DNA of 64,000 nucleotides from Nannocystis sp. RBIL2. Its GTDB lineage: Bacteria; Myxococcota_A; Polyangia; Nannocystales; Nannocystaceae. Below the pieces are notes generated by a model, which was given only the letters and a program-made list of their open reading frames with translations, did no database searches and was not told the origin of the DNA. Both the position numbers and the translations under genes were made by a program. Within the stretch, counting starts at the first letter, position 1. Each line of letters opens with the position of its first letter. Positions 24,798 to 33,513 of the stretch are shown here, in pieces. The stretch lies in contig NZ_JAPNJW010000001.1 in NCBI RefSeq assembly GCF_026626745.1, positions 4,882,001-4,946,000 of the forward strand, in the 5' to 3' direction.

Positions 24798-24998
24798 ATT
24801 TTTTACATGGACCGCGAGCGGCACGCATCGCACCTCGCCGACCACAAGCGCAGCTCTCCTCGCCCGCGGTGCCGCGACTTTCGCTCGCTTGAGTTCGCGC
24901 CCCGTCGCCATCGCGCTCGTGTGCGGCGGAACGCCGCACCCTGGCCATCCTGAACGCCCCGCGTTGACGCCCGACCGGCCCCAGCGCACCCTCCTGGC

Positions 24999-26348
24999 GT
25001 GTCGACCCGCAGCGCGCTCCCGCCTGGTTCCCGGCGCACCCTCCTGCAGACCTATCGCTACACCCGCGACCCGTACGGCTTCTTCAGCGACATGGTCGAG
25101 GAGTACGGCGACCCGTTCACTGCCCACGTCGTCAACGGCGACGTCGTCATCACCGGCAGCCCTGCCGGTGCGCAGCAGGTGTTCTCCGCCGACCCCGACA
25201 CCTTCGCCCCGTTCGGACCCGAGGTCTCGCGCCCGCTGATGGGCGAAAACTCGATCCTCTTGCTCTCGGGCGAGCGTCACCGCAAGGAGCGCAAGCTGCT
25301 CATGCCCGCCTTCCACGGCGAACGCATGCGCGCCTACGGCGAGACGATCCGCGCCGCCGCCCACGCCGCTGCGGCGACATGGCCTAAAGGCCAGCCGTTC
25401 GCATTCCAGGACAGCTCGCAGTGGGTCTCGCTCGAGGTCATCATCCGCGCCGTGTTCGGCGTCGTCGACCCGGCCCGCGTCGAGGATGTCCGCAAGGCCA
25501 TCCTCGAGTACGTCGCCGCCATCGTCCCGAGCCTGGTGTTCTTCCCGTTCCTGCAGCGCGAGTTCTTCGGCATGGGCCCGTGGGCGCGGTTCCAGCGGGC
25601 GCGCCAGCGGCTCGACTTCCTCGTCTCCGCCGAGCTCGCCGCCCGCCGCAGCCGGCCCGAGGAGCTCGGCGACGACATCCTGAGCAGCATGCTCGCCGCC
25701 CGCCACGACGACGGCAGCGGCATGAGCGACGCGCAGATCTACGACGAGCTCCTCACCCTGCTGTTCGCCGGCCACGAGACCACCGGCATCGCCCTCGCGT
25801 GGTCGATCTACTGGCTCCACCGCGACCGCGCGCGCCTGGAAAAATTGCTCGCGGAACTCGACGCCGCCGGTGAGCGCCCCGAGCCCGAGGTCCTCACCCG
25901 CTTGCCGTACCTCGAGGCGGTCGTGCACGAGACCCTGCGCCTCTATCCGATCGCCCCCGACGCGCCCCGCATGCTCGCGCGCCCGCTCGAGCTGGCCGGC
26001 TACACCTTGCCCGCCGGCGTCGGCGTCGCGGTCGCCATGGGCCTCGTCCACATCCGCCCCGAGATCTACCCCGAGCCGCACGCCTTCCGCCCCGAGCGCT
26101 TCCTCGACCGCAAGTACGGCCCCTTCGAGTACGCCCCGTTCGGCGGCGGTCATCGCCGCTGCCTCGGCGCCGCCTTCGCCACCTACGAGATGAAGCTCGT
26201 CCTCGCCACCTTGCTGCGGAACTACCGCCTGCGACTGTCAGAGCCGCGCGAGGTCAAGCCGGGCCGCCGCAACGTCGTCCTCGGCCCCTCGACCGGTGTC
26301 CGCGTCACCTTCCTCGGCCCGCGCCGCGCCGGCGACCCGCCCGCCTGA
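24999..26348 (+). CDS. Cytochrome P450
   Basis: 449-residue soluble P450. I-helix oxygen-activation motif FAGHETTG near residue 255, ExxR in ETLRLYPIAP, the PERF region HAFRPERFLD and the haem-binding loop FGGGHRRCLG with C388 as thiolate ligand. Sequence style (YFPAF-like MPAFHGERM, LLTLLFAGHETT) is that of the CYP102/CYP110-like group often acting on fatty acids or terpenes, but the substrate cannot be deduced. A copy of the hairpin family variant TGGCC, TAAA, GGCCA lies inside the gene at 25380-25393. No ferredoxin or reductase gene is nearby. GTG start chosen by homology to the N-terminus; no Shine-Dalgarno. Confidence 0.92.
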   Translation: MSTRSALPPGSRRTLLQTYRYTRDPYGFFSDMVEEYGDPFTAHVVNGDVVITGSPAGAQQVFSADPDTFAPFGPEVSRPLMGENSILLLSGERHRKERKLLMPAFHGERMRAYGETIRAAAHAAAATWPKGQPFAFQDSSQWVSLEVIIRAVFGVVDPARVEDVRKAILEYVAAIVPSLVFFPFLQREFFGMGPWARFQRARQRLDFLVSAELAARRSRPEELGDDILSSMLAARHDDGSGMSDAQIYDELLTLLFAGHETTGIALAWSIYWLHRDRARLEKLLAELDAAGERPEPEVLTRLPYLEAVVHETLRLYPIAPDAPRMLARPLELAGYTLPAGVGVAVAMGLVHIRPEIYPEPHAFRPERFLDRKYGPFEYAPFGGGHRRCLGAAFATYEMKLVLATLLRNYRLRLSEPREVKPGRRNVVLGPSTGVRVTFLGPRRAGDPPA

Positions 26349-26355
26349 GTCGGCC

Positions 26356-26565
26356 ATGAACGACCATCCCGACAGCGACAAGAAGCTGCGAGAGGCGGAA
26401 CTCGCCAACGCCGACGAAGCGGTGGAAGAGCTGAGCCAGCATGGTTTCACCCAGCGTCGGTGCCTGCGCTGCAACGGCAGACTCGGCATGGAAGACAAGG
26501 GCTGCGCATACATGGTCTACTGCGAGACCGAGAACTGCCTGCGTCTCACGTTTCGCGGGATCTGA
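26356..26565 (+). CDS. Small zinc-ribbon-like protein
   Basis: 69-residue protein starting 7 nt after the P450 stop. The second half carries RRCLRCNGRLGMEDKGC and YCETENC, a CxxC and CxxxxxC spacing that looks like a zinc-ribbon knuckle. The first half is acidic and helical. Probably co-transcribed with the P450. The next gene is convergent with only 25 nt between stops and no hairpin. Confidence 0.7.
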   Translation: MNDHPDSDKKLREAELANADEAVEELSQHGFTQRRCLRCNGRLGMEDKGCAYMVYCETENCLRLTFRGI

Positions 26566-26590
26566 GCTCCGCGCCGAACGCCGTCCGCGC

Positions 26591-27337
26591 TCACGGCTCG
26601 CCGACCGCGATCGCCGGCGGCTCGTCCCGCCACGCCGGCGCCCCGGCGATCTGCCAGCGCACCAGCAGCTTCTCCGCGCGGTAGCCCTGCGGCGTGGTCG
26701 TCACGCTGCGCACCAGGCCGATCCCGCGGACATAATAATTGTCCTCGGTCTGCACGTGCTCGACCGGCGGCACCGCGACCGCAGGGATCATGCGATTGTG
26801 CGTCTCGCAGCGGACGTGCACTGCGGTCTGTCCGCGGTACGAATCGTGACCGACCACCGCGCAGCGACCGACCACCGACATCGACGACACCGGCGTGTCG
26901 AGCTCCTGCCGCCAGTCCCAGCGCATCCCCGGCGACAGCTCGCGCGGCAGGTACACCCCCTCGGCCACGCGCGCCTTCACCTCGCCGACCGCGCTCGTCA
27001 TCGAGCCCAGCTCCGGCGTCACCCCGAGCGGCGAGATCACCAGGTCACGCTCGCTGGTCCCGCCGAAGAACTCGCTGCGCACGCGGGCCACCAGTCGGTC
27101 GCCGCGCTGCTCGGCCGCGAGGATGCGGTCGATCGACTGCGTCGTCGGCACCTGCACTGCCGGGTGCGCCTGCGGCATGGCGTACACCCACTCGTCGCCC
27201 ACGCTCGCGGGTGCGTACGGATGCGCCGGCGACGTCGCCTGCACGTCGCAGCCGACGAACACCAGCGCGCCCGTGACGAGCAGCTGCCAGCCCGGCCCCG
27301 GCTCGAGCTCGGTCGTCGTGCTGCGGCGCTGGGTCAT
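26591..27337 (-). CDS. Lipoprotein of unknown function
   Basis: 248-residue lipoprotein, with leader LLVTGALVFVGCDVQ and lipobox VFVGC. The mature part is beta-rich (DEWVYAMPQ, RVRSEFFGGTSERDLVI, GMRWDWRQELDTPVSS), resembling small outer-surface beta proteins. ATG 27337 is chosen because it gives the leader; longer frames upstream lack a signal. Convergent with the zinc-ribbon gene. No domain recognised. Confidence 0.75.
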   Translation of the reverse strand: MTQRRSTTTELEPGPGWQLLVTGALVFVGCDVQATSPAHPYAPASVGDEWVYAMPQAHPAVQVPTTQSIDRILAAEQRGDRLVARVRSEFFGGTSERDLVISPLGVTPELGSMTSAVGEVKARVAEGVYLPRELSPGMRWDWRQELDTPVSSMSVVGRCAVVGHDSYRGQTAVHVRCETHNRMIPAVAVPPVEHVQTEDNYYVRGIGLVRSVTTTPQGYRAEKLLVRWQIAGAPAWRDEPPAIAVGEP

Positions 27338-27801
27338 GCCGCATCGTCCCCGGCCTGCATCGACCTCGCAAGCTGCGAAGACTTCTCCAGACGCGCCCGT
27401 GCGACCAGCAGCCGTGATCGCGCAGTCAGCCTCCCACGAGTCGGCCGCCGGGAGATCGCCTCGTCTCGCCATTCGCGCGAGTGAGAGCCGGCACCTGCCC
27501 GCGGAGATCGCCTCGAGCCACCTCGCGCAAAGAACCACCGGAGGGCGAAATCTTCCGCTCCGCCAGCGCGCGAAGGGACCGCGGAGATCGCTCCCGAACC
27601 GCGATTCCACCGCTGCAATCTCGGGAGGAGAGCGCATCGCTCCGTCAGCGATCGCCCGAGATGCACCGCGAATGACCCGACCACGCTGAGTCGGTCGGCC
27701 GATTCGCCATTGGAAAATTTTGAAAAAGTTAACCAATGGTGCGGGCGGCCGCACGAGACGACCGCCCGCGAGTCACGAGCCTGGGCCCGCGACTGAGATT
27801 A
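27338..27801. other. Intergenic region
   Basis: About 460 nt upstream of the lipoprotein and downstream of the KGG gene. An AT-rich run, GAAAATTTTGAAAAAG, lies near 27713-27728. The words GGAGATCGC recur three times (about 27450, 27499 and 27580). No gene is supported; one of these could be the lipoprotein promoter region. Confidence 0.5.
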
Positions 27802-28245
27802 TCAGTGATCCTGCTCGCCCTCGTCGCGGCCGCTGGGCGACAGCGACTCGCTGCGGGGCATCTCGGAGCGGTTCTCCGGGGCGGCCGACGACGTCGACGC
27901 CTCGCGGTCTTCGACCATCGTGTTCGGCTCGTCCGACACCCCGGTCATGCCCATCGCGCCGCGCTGGCCGCGGCCGCGTACGGTGGCATGAGCGGCGCGG
28001 TTGCTGTGCGACGCGTGGCCGCCCTTCGCCCCGATCTCTGCCATGTGCTCGCGGTTCTGGCTCACGACCTCGCCGCCCTTGCGGCCGGCCGCGCGGGCCT
28101 CTTCCGAGTCGAACTCGTGGGCCGTGCCCTTCTCATGCGCCGCCCGGCCGCCCTTGCGCGCGATCTCCCGCTGCTTCTCCGCGTCCATCCCCGCGAAACC
28201 GCGGCCTCCGCGGCGCTCCCCTGTATTCCCGGTGCTGTTCGGCAT
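27802..28245 (-). CDS. KGG-repeat stress-induced protein
   Basis: 147-residue hydrophilic protein with three KGG motifs (REIARKGGRAAHEKG, AAGRKGGEVVSQNREHM, AEIGAKGGHAS), the signature of the YciG/GsiB-like KGG family induced by osmotic, starvation or general stress. The C-terminal third is a low-complexity Ser/Glu/Pro tail. Composition (Gly, Arg, His, no Cys) suggests a disordered desiccation-type protein. A weak GAGG lies 8 nt before the ATG. Monocistronic; divergent from a small lipoprotein. Confidence 0.85.
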   Translation of the reverse strand: MPNSTGNTGERRGGRGFAGMDAEKQREIARKGGRAAHEKGTAHEFDSEEARAAGRKGGEVVSQNREHMAEIGAKGGHASHSNRAAHATVRGRGQRGAMGMTGVSDEPNTMVEDREASTSSAAPENRSEMPRSESLSPSGRDEGEQDH

Positions 28246-28611
28246 TGTTGCTACCTCTGTCGCGGACTGTGGTCCGCGTCGTGATGGGTCCTTGGAATCG
28301 ATGTCCTCGAGGCCTGAGCGCTGGTTGCGCGGCCAGGGGACGTTTCGTGGGAACCATGGTCGACTGCGTCACCTCGGCAAGGCGGAGCTCGGCGCGCCTA
28401 GGGGTTTATGGCCCCCTATTCTTCAGGCGATCCCGCCGCCGGGGCCGCTACGACGGGCGCCGCGCCGCTGAGGCCGCTGGACAGATCCGGGAAACCCTGA
28501 GACAGATGCGCGTGCGACGACAGCAATTTTCCCTCAGCGCAGCGCGCGAAACTGCGCCGCAGCCGCGATCGCGTTGACACCGCACTCTGCCGGAGGGACT
28601 CTGGGGTCACG
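28246..28611. other. Divergent intergenic region
   Basis: 366 nt between the KGG gene and a small lipoprotein. It contains an inverted repeat at 28399-28418 (TAGGGG, 8-nt loop, CCCCTA) that could be an operator or a terminator. Otherwise nothing recognisable. Confidence 0.4.
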
Positions 28612-28872
28612 ATGACCCGCAATTTCCTCGTGTTTGCCGTGACCGCGTGCCTCGCCGGCCTGGTCGGATTCGCCTGCAAGAGCGGCGGTGGTGGTTCGCA
28701 GGCGCCAGGGACCGTCACGGCGATCGAAGGTCCCTCGTCGTGCCCGCGGTCGGTGCCCTCGCGCGGCGCTGCATGTCCGCGGGGCGAGTCCGAGTTCTGC
28801 GTCTATCGCACCACCGGCGGCGACTTCGCGTGTGTCTGCGGCGGCGGCAAGTGGGGCTGCGGCTCCAAGTAA
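28612..28872 (+). CDS. Small Cys-containing lipoprotein
   Basis: 86-residue lipoprotein: signal LVFAVTACLAGLVGFAC, then KSGGGGSQAPG and a mature domain with five Cys residues (SSCPRS, AACPRGESEFC, FACVCGGGKWGC). GGAGGG lies about 20 nt upstream of the ATG. Possibly the first gene of a run of lipoproteins on the same strand, but the next gene seems to have its own promoter. Confidence 0.7.
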   Translation: MTRNFLVFAVTACLAGLVGFACKSGGGGSQAPGTVTAIEGPSSCPRSVPSRGAACPRGESEFCVYRTTGGDFACVCGGGKWGCGSK

Positions 28873-28958
28873 TGGAGATCTGGCGGTCCGCGAACGGGCC
28901 GCCGCGCCTGCGTCGGCCGACGCTCCCGCGCCGCTGGTTCGCCGGCGCGCGGCTGCGA

Positions 28959-28964
28959 TACCCT
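28959..28964 (+). promoter_or_regulatory. TANNNT -10 element (TACCCT)
   Basis: TACCCT ends 6 nt before the ATG at 28971. The preceding GCGGCTGCGA is similar to the sequence before the paralogous gene at 29908. Confidence 0.5.
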
Positions 28965-28970
28965 CCGACG

Positions 28971-29834
28971 ATGCTTCCTTATCTCGTTCGCGCCCGCTGG
29001 ACCGGCTTCGCTCTGCTCCTCGGCTGCAGCTTCGATGGCAGCGGCCTGGTGAGCGCGGGACCGCCGACTCCGACCAGCAGCACGACCGGCGACTCGACCA
29101 CCACGACCGGCCCCGGAACCACCGTTACGCCGACCACCGTGGAGTCGGAGGGCTCCGCGAGCGAGGGCGCGACGATGAGCACCACCACGCCGATCGACCC
29201 GACCGACGGACCGACCTCGACCTCGACCACCACGCTCGGCACCACCACCACGACCACCACCGATCCGGACACGACGACGACCTCCACCACCGGTCCGGAC
29301 ACCACCACGAGCAGCACCACCAGCACCGATACGAGCACCACCACCGGGCCCGACACCACCACCGGCCCCGTGTGCATGAACGACGGCATGGAGCCCAACG
29401 AGACCGAGGCCGAGGCGCACGACCTCGGCGATCAGTACTGCAAGGCCATGGCGAAGAGCTTCCAGGGCGTGCTCGACGGCGACGGCGACGTCGACTGGTT
29501 CCACTTCTTCGGCGACTTCAGCGGCAACCAGTGCAACGACAACGACCCCGACCCGATCGCCAAGCTCGTCGTCACCACCGACGGGCCGCTCGAAGTGTGC
29601 ATGTACGCCGACTGTGACATCGAGGGCCCGGTCAACATCACCTGCCCCAACGGCACCATGATGAACAACTCGCCCGACGGCCGGAAGGGCTGCTGCGGCG
29701 CCGGGTCCATGGAGTACGTCGTCAATTGCAATGACGGTCCCGACGAGAGCGCGGAGATGTACGTCCGCCTGCAAAACGCCCCCGTCGACGCCTGTCTCGC
29801 CTACAAGGTCGATTACAGCTATATCAGCCCGTGA
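28971..29834 (+). CDS. Thr-rich-linker lipoprotein, paralogue A
   Basis: 287-residue lipoprotein. Leader ALLLGCSFDGSGLVSAGPPT, lipobox LLLGC. Residues about 35-145 are an almost pure Thr/Ser/Asp/Gly/Pro linker. The C-terminal domain has eight Cys residues and reads NDGMEPNETEAEAHDLGDQ, then DWFHFFGDF and PLEVCMYADCDIEGP, similar to the pre-peptidase C-terminal-like beta sandwich. It shares the leader and early linker with the next gene. Surface-exposed, function unknown. Confidence 0.8.
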   Translation: MLPYLVRARWTGFALLLGCSFDGSGLVSAGPPTPTSSTTGDSTTTTGPGTTVTPTTVESEGSASEGATMSTTTPIDPTDGPTSTSTTTLGTTTTTTTDPDTTTTSTTGPDTTTSSTTSTDTSTTTGPDTTTGPVCMNDGMEPNETEAEAHDLGDQYCKAMAKSFQGVLDGDGDVDWFHFFGDFSGNQCNDNDPDPIAKLVVTTDGPLEVCMYADCDIEGPVNITCPNGTMMNNSPDGRKGCCGAGSMEYVVNCNDGPDESAEMYVRLQNAPVDACLAYKVDYSYISP

Positions 29835-29894
29835 CGCCTGGCGCCCCCGCCCGACCGCGCGGCTTTGCGGCCTCCACGGCCGAGCCCGCTGCGG

Positions 29895-29900
29895 TAGCCT
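29895..29900 (+). promoter_or_regulatory. TANNNT -10 element (TAGCCT)
   Basis: TAGCCT lies 7 nt before the ATG at 29908, within sequence similar to the promoter of paralogue A. Confidence 0.5.
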
Positions 29901-29907
29901 CGGACCG

Positions 29908-31008
29908 ATGCCGCGTCCGCAACTCCGCCGCCTCGCCGTGCTCGCGCTCCTCCTCGCCGCGTGCAGCTACGACGGCAGCGGCCTCGTGAGCGCCGGCCCG
30001 CCGACGTCGACCTCGTCCGCCTCGACCACCGACGAGACGACGACGACGACGACAACAAACACCACCGCGCCGCCGCTCACCACCAGCGGCCCCGACCTCA
30101 CGACCACCGGCACCACCGCGCCCGTCGATCCGACCGACGACGCGACCACCACCGACGCGACCACCACGACCACGACGTCGACGACCGACGCGACCACCGA
30201 GCTCTCGACCTCGACCTCCACCGGCGACGAGACCACCGGCGAGCCGCTCCCGCCGCTCGTCGACGAGGGCCTTCTGGTCCGCTACTTCCTCGACGAGGCG
30301 AAAGACGGCCAGGGTCCGAAGCACGCCCTCGACGCCGCGCCCGAGCCGCTCGACCTGCCACTCGTCTACGACAAGGACGCCATGAACCCGGTCTACGCCG
30401 AGCAAGACGACCACCGCGGCCTGCGCTGGCCGATGGCGGGCCTCCACGGCCGGGCGACGCTCCCCGTCGCCGACACCAAGGTTCAGACGGCCCTGCAGAA
30501 CCGCACCGCCGCCACCCTCGAGCTCGTCGTCGAGGTCGACGCGGTCTCCCTCCTCGGCTCACGCCTGCTGCACGTCGGCCGCAGCTTCGAGATGGGCCAC
30601 CTCACCCTCCGCTCGAGCGCCCTCGACCGCCTCGAGTTCTACTGGAAGGGCAACAACCTCGCCGGCGTGTGGTCGCTCGACTGGTCCGGGCTCGGCCGCG
30701 TCGTCGTCCACCTCGTCCTCGACACCGGCCAGCCCGACCCGATCCACCGCGTCCGCCTCTACATCGACGGCGTTGCGGTGGCCGACGGCATGGACTTCGG
30801 GCTCACCCATCCCAACCAGAACGAAGCGATCGCTATCCCCACCGACCCCAACATCCCGCTGTACTTCGCGCTGGGCAACCGCGGAGCCGACGGCGATCGC
30901 TCGTTCCAGGGCACCCTCTATTACGCGGCGATTTATTCCAATGCGCTGTCGGAGACGCAGCTGCAACAGAACGCCGACATCCTCGCCGGCAACGACGACG
31001 CCCCGTAA
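29908..31008 (+). CDS. Thr-rich-linker lipoprotein with LamG-like domain, paralogue B
   Basis: 366-residue lipoprotein. Leader LALLLAACSYDGSGLVSAGPP, lipobox LLAAC, then a Thr/Ser/Asp/Pro linker to about residue 110. The C-terminal 250 residues form a concanavalin/LamG-like beta sandwich (LLVRYFLDEA near the start, then ATLELVVEVDAVS, RLEFYWKGNN, RVRLYIDGVAVAD, YYAAIYSNALSETQLQQN). LamG domains bind glycans or proteins. The leader and first linker residues match paralogue A, so the signal-plus-linker cassette was duplicated onto a different sensor domain. Confidence 0.83.
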   Translation: MPRPQLRRLAVLALLLAACSYDGSGLVSAGPPTSTSSASTTDETTTTTTTNTTAPPLTTSGPDLTTTGTTAPVDPTDDATTTDATTTTTTSTTDATTELSTSTSTGDETTGEPLPPLVDEGLLVRYFLDEAKDGQGPKHALDAAPEPLDLPLVYDKDAMNPVYAEQDDHRGLRWPMAGLHGRATLPVADTKVQTALQNRTAATLELVVEVDAVSLLGSRLLHVGRSFEMGHLTLRSSALDRLEFYWKGNNLAGVWSLDWSGLGRVVVHLVLDTGQPDPIHRVRLYIDGVAVADGMDFGLTHPNQNEAIAIPTDPNIPLYFALGNRGADGDRSFQGTLYYAAIYSNALSETQLQQNADILAGNDDAP

Positions 31009-31157
31009 ATTCTTTTACGTGAACGCGGACCGACGCGCTCGTCGCTACTGTCAAAACCACGGCAGCGACGGCGCGCCGCGAGCCACCACGACGCTCGCCC
31101 AGTCATGAGCACGCGCCGTGAATCATCGCACTGCGGCGGTTGCAGCTGCAACCTCGC
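31009..31157. other. Convergent intergenic region without hairpin
   Basis: 149 nt between the LamG-like lipoprotein and the anthraniloyl-CoA monooxygenase-type gene. No TGTCC-GGACA element is seen, so this junction is an exception to the pattern. ATTCTTTTA lies directly after the lipoprotein stop. Confidence 0.5.
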
Positions 31158-33398
31158 TCACCCGCGCGGGCGGGCCGCCAGGTACTGCGGCGGCCAGGTC
31201 ACCCCGGGTCCGCGGTAGTTCTGCTCGGCGGCCGCGCGCAGCGTGAAGTGCGGGTCGAACAGGTGCGGGCGGGCCAGCGCGCACAGGTCGGCGCGGCCCG
31301 AGGCGATGATCGTGTTGACCTGGTCCCAGTCCTGGATCGCCCCGACCGCCATCGTCGTCACCCCCGCTTCGTGGCGGATCCGGTCGCTCAGGTGGGTCTG
31401 GAACATGCGGCCGTAGATGTCCGGCCGCGACTCCGGCGTCGTCTGCCCGGCCGACACGTCGACCAGGTCGCAGCCGTGGGCCTTGAGGAGGCGGGCGATC
31501 TCGACGGCGTCCTCTTCGTCGAGGCCGTCGGGGATCCAGTCGGTCGCGGAGATCCGGACCGACACCGGCTTGTGCGCCGGCACGACCGCCCGCACCGCGT
31601 CGAGCACCTCGAGCGGGAAGCGCATGCGATCGTGAAGCGAGCCGCCGTACGCGTCGGTGCGCACGTTCGTCAGCGGCGAGATGAACGAGGCCAGCAGATA
31701 GCCGTGGGCCATGTGGACCTCGACCAGGTCGAAACCTGCCTGTTCGGCCAGCTGCGCCGCGTGCCGGAATTGCTCGATCACCAGCGCCATGTCGGCCGGC
31801 GTCATCTCCTTCGGCACCGCGAAGCCGGGCGCGTAGGGCACCGCCGACGGTCCCAGCAATTCCCAGCCCTCGGGAAGCCCCTTGTCCGCGCCCTCCCACG
31901 GGTGCTCGGCCGAGCCCTTGCGGCCCGCGTGCCCGAGCTGCACCCCGATCTTGGCCGTCGAGTGCGAATGCACGAAGTCGACCACCCGGCGCCACGCGGT
32001 CGCGTGCGCCTCCGTCCACAGCCCGGTGCAGCCGCGGGTGATCCGCCCCTCCGGGGCCACGTTCGTCATCTCGGTCATCACCAGGCCGGCCCCGCCGACG
32101 GCGCAGCCGCCGAGGTGGACCAGGTGCCATTCGTTCGGCAGCCCGTCCTCCGCCGAATACTGGCACATCGGCGACACCACCACCCGGTTCTGCAGCGTCA
32201 GCTCGCGCAGGCGCAGCGGCGTGAACATCGGCGGCGGCGCCGGCTCGTGCGAATCGCAGCCGTGCGCGCCGGCGAACCACCGGTCGAGCCCGCTGACGTA
32301 CTCGCGGTCGCGGACCCGCAGGTTCTCGTACGTCACCCGCTTCGAGCGGGTCATCATGCTGAGCACGAACTGCTGCGGCGGCAGCTCCTTGTAGCGGCGG
32401 ACCTCCTCGAACCACGTCTGGCTGACCTTGGCGGCGCGCTGCAGCTTGGCGACCTCGAGCCAGCGGGCCTCGTGGTAGGCGGCCAGCGCCGCGGGCACCG
32501 ACGACTCGCACAGCAGCGCCTCGCACAGCGCGATCGAGTCCTCCATCGCCAGCTTGGTCCCGGAGCCGATCGAGAAGTGCGCGGTGTGGGCCGCGTCGCC
32601 GATCAGCACCACGTTGCCGGACCACCAGCGCGCGCACTTGACCTCGCGGAACGACAGCCAGCTCGACTTGTTGCTCATCAGCCGGTGCCCGCCAAGTTCC
32701 TCGGCGAACAGGCGCTCGCAATAGGCCACGCTCTCGTCGGTGCTCATCGCCTCGAGCCCCGCGCGGCGCCACGTCTCGGCGTCGGTCTCGACGATGAACG
32801 TGCTGGTGTCGCGGTCGAACGGGTAGGCGTGCACGACGAACAGCCCGTGCTCGTTCTCGCGGACGTAGAACGTGAACGCCGTCAAATGCTTGGTCGTGCC
32901 GAGCCAGATGTACTTCGCCTTGCCCTCGGTGATCGTCGGCGCGAACACCTCGGCCAGCTGCGTCCGGACCTTGCTGTTGATCCCGTCGGCCGCCACCACC
33001 AGGTCGGCGCCCGCGACGGCCGGCGAGTTCAGCCCGTCGTGCTCCGTCTCGAACGCGATGTGCACCCCCAGCGCCAGCGCCCGGTCTTGCAAGATCTCGA
33101 GCAGCCGCACCCGCGCGATCCCGCAGAACCCGTGGCCCCCCGAACGAATCACCTGGTCCTTGAAGCAGGTGTCGATATCGTCCCAGTGGATGAACGAATC
33201 GGTGATCGCCGCGTACGTCTCGGGGTCGGCGCGGCGGAAGTTGCCGAGAGTGCCGTCGGAGAACACCACGCCCCAGCCGAACGTGTCCTTGCGCCGGTTG
33301 CGCTCGACGACCACGACCTCGCAGTCGGGCCGCGCCTTTTTCATGAGCACGCTGAAATACAGGCCCGCAGGGCCGCCGCCGAGGACCGCGATCTTCAC
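31158..33398 (-). CDS. FAD monooxygenase / old-yellow-enzyme fusion, anthraniloyl-CoA monooxygenase type
   Basis: 746-residue bifunctional flavoprotein. Residues 1 to about 370 form a class A aromatic monooxygenase (FAD fingerprint VLGGGPAGLYF at the N-terminus, DG-type VVAADGINSKVR, second motif GDAAHTAHF). Residues about 390-746 form an OYE-type FMN domain (LTLQNRVVVSPMCQYSAEDG, QLGHAGRKGSA, HMAHGYLLASFISPL, the CALARPHLFDP end). The domain order matches 2-aminobenzoyl-CoA monooxygenase/reductase, which hydroxylates and then reduces an aromatic CoA thioester; single-domain salicylyl-CoA 5-hydroxylases are shorter. Unlike known pathways, no CoA ligase, beta-oxidation or thiolase genes flank it. 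GTG start with TAGCAT 6 nt upstream. The natural CoA ester is inferred only. Confidence 0.88.
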   Translation of the reverse strand: MKIAVLGGGPAGLYFSVLMKKARPDCEVVVVERNRRKDTFGWGVVFSDGTLGNFRRADPETYAAITDSFIHWDDIDTCFKDQVIRSGGHGFCGIARVRLLEILQDRALALGVHIAFETEHDGLNSPAVAGADLVVAADGINSKVRTQLAEVFAPTITEGKAKYIWLGTTKHLTAFTFYVRENEHGLFVVHAYPFDRDTSTFIVETDAETWRRAGLEAMSTDESVAYCERLFAEELGGHRLMSNKSSWLSFREVKCARWWSGNVVLIGDAAHTAHFSIGSGTKLAMEDSIALCEALLCESSVPAALAAYHEARWLEVAKLQRAAKVSQTWFEEVRRYKELPPQQFVLSMMTRSKRVTYENLRVRDREYVSGLDRWFAGAHGCDSHEPAPPPMFTPLRLRELTLQNRVVVSPMCQYSAEDGLPNEWHLVHLGGCAVGGAGLVMTEMTNVAPEGRITRGCTGLWTEAHATAWRRVVDFVHSHSTAKIGVQLGHAGRKGSAEHPWEGADKGLPEGWELLGPSAVPYAPGFAVPKEMTPADMALVIEQFRHAAQLAEQAGFDLVEVHMAHGYLLASFISPLTNVRTDAYGGSLHDRMRFPLEVLDAVRAVVPAHKPVSVRISATDWIPDGLDEEDAVEIARLLKAHGCDLVDVSAGQTTPESRPDIYGRMFQTHLSDRIRHEAGVTTMAVGAIQDWDQVNTIIASGRADLCALARPHLFDPHFTLRAAAEQNYRGPGVTWPPQYLAARPRG

Positions 33399-33404
33399 CG
33401 CGCA

Positions 33405-33410
33405 ATGCTA
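33405..33410 (-). promoter_or_regulatory. TANNNT -10 element (TAGCAT)
   Basis: On the minus strand TAGCAT lies 6 nt before the GTG start of the monooxygenase fusion gene. Confidence 0.5.
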
Positions 33411-33499
33411 ACCCGCCGCTCGGCGCCCGCCCAAGTGAGAAGCCTCGCGGTGCTGCGAGCGATCGTCTTCGGGTCCGCGCCGATTGGGGGGCCGCCGTG

Positions 33500-33505
33500 T
33501 ATGCT
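33500..33505 (+). promoter_or_regulatory. TANNNT -10 element (TATGCT)
   Basis: TATGCT lies 8 nt before the ATG at 33514. It is divergent from the monooxygenase promoter, with about 90 nt between the two -10 elements. Confidence 0.5.
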
Positions 33506-33513
33506 CACGCGGC

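Noticed and set aside
23727-26153. 808-codon minus-strand frame opposite the P450
   Set aside because: No domain; the plus strand has all P450 motifs.
28399-28418. TAGGGG/CCCCTA inverted repeat as a definite operator
   Set aside because: A single 6-bp repeat in a GC-rich gap is weak evidence; mentioned only within the intergenic entry.
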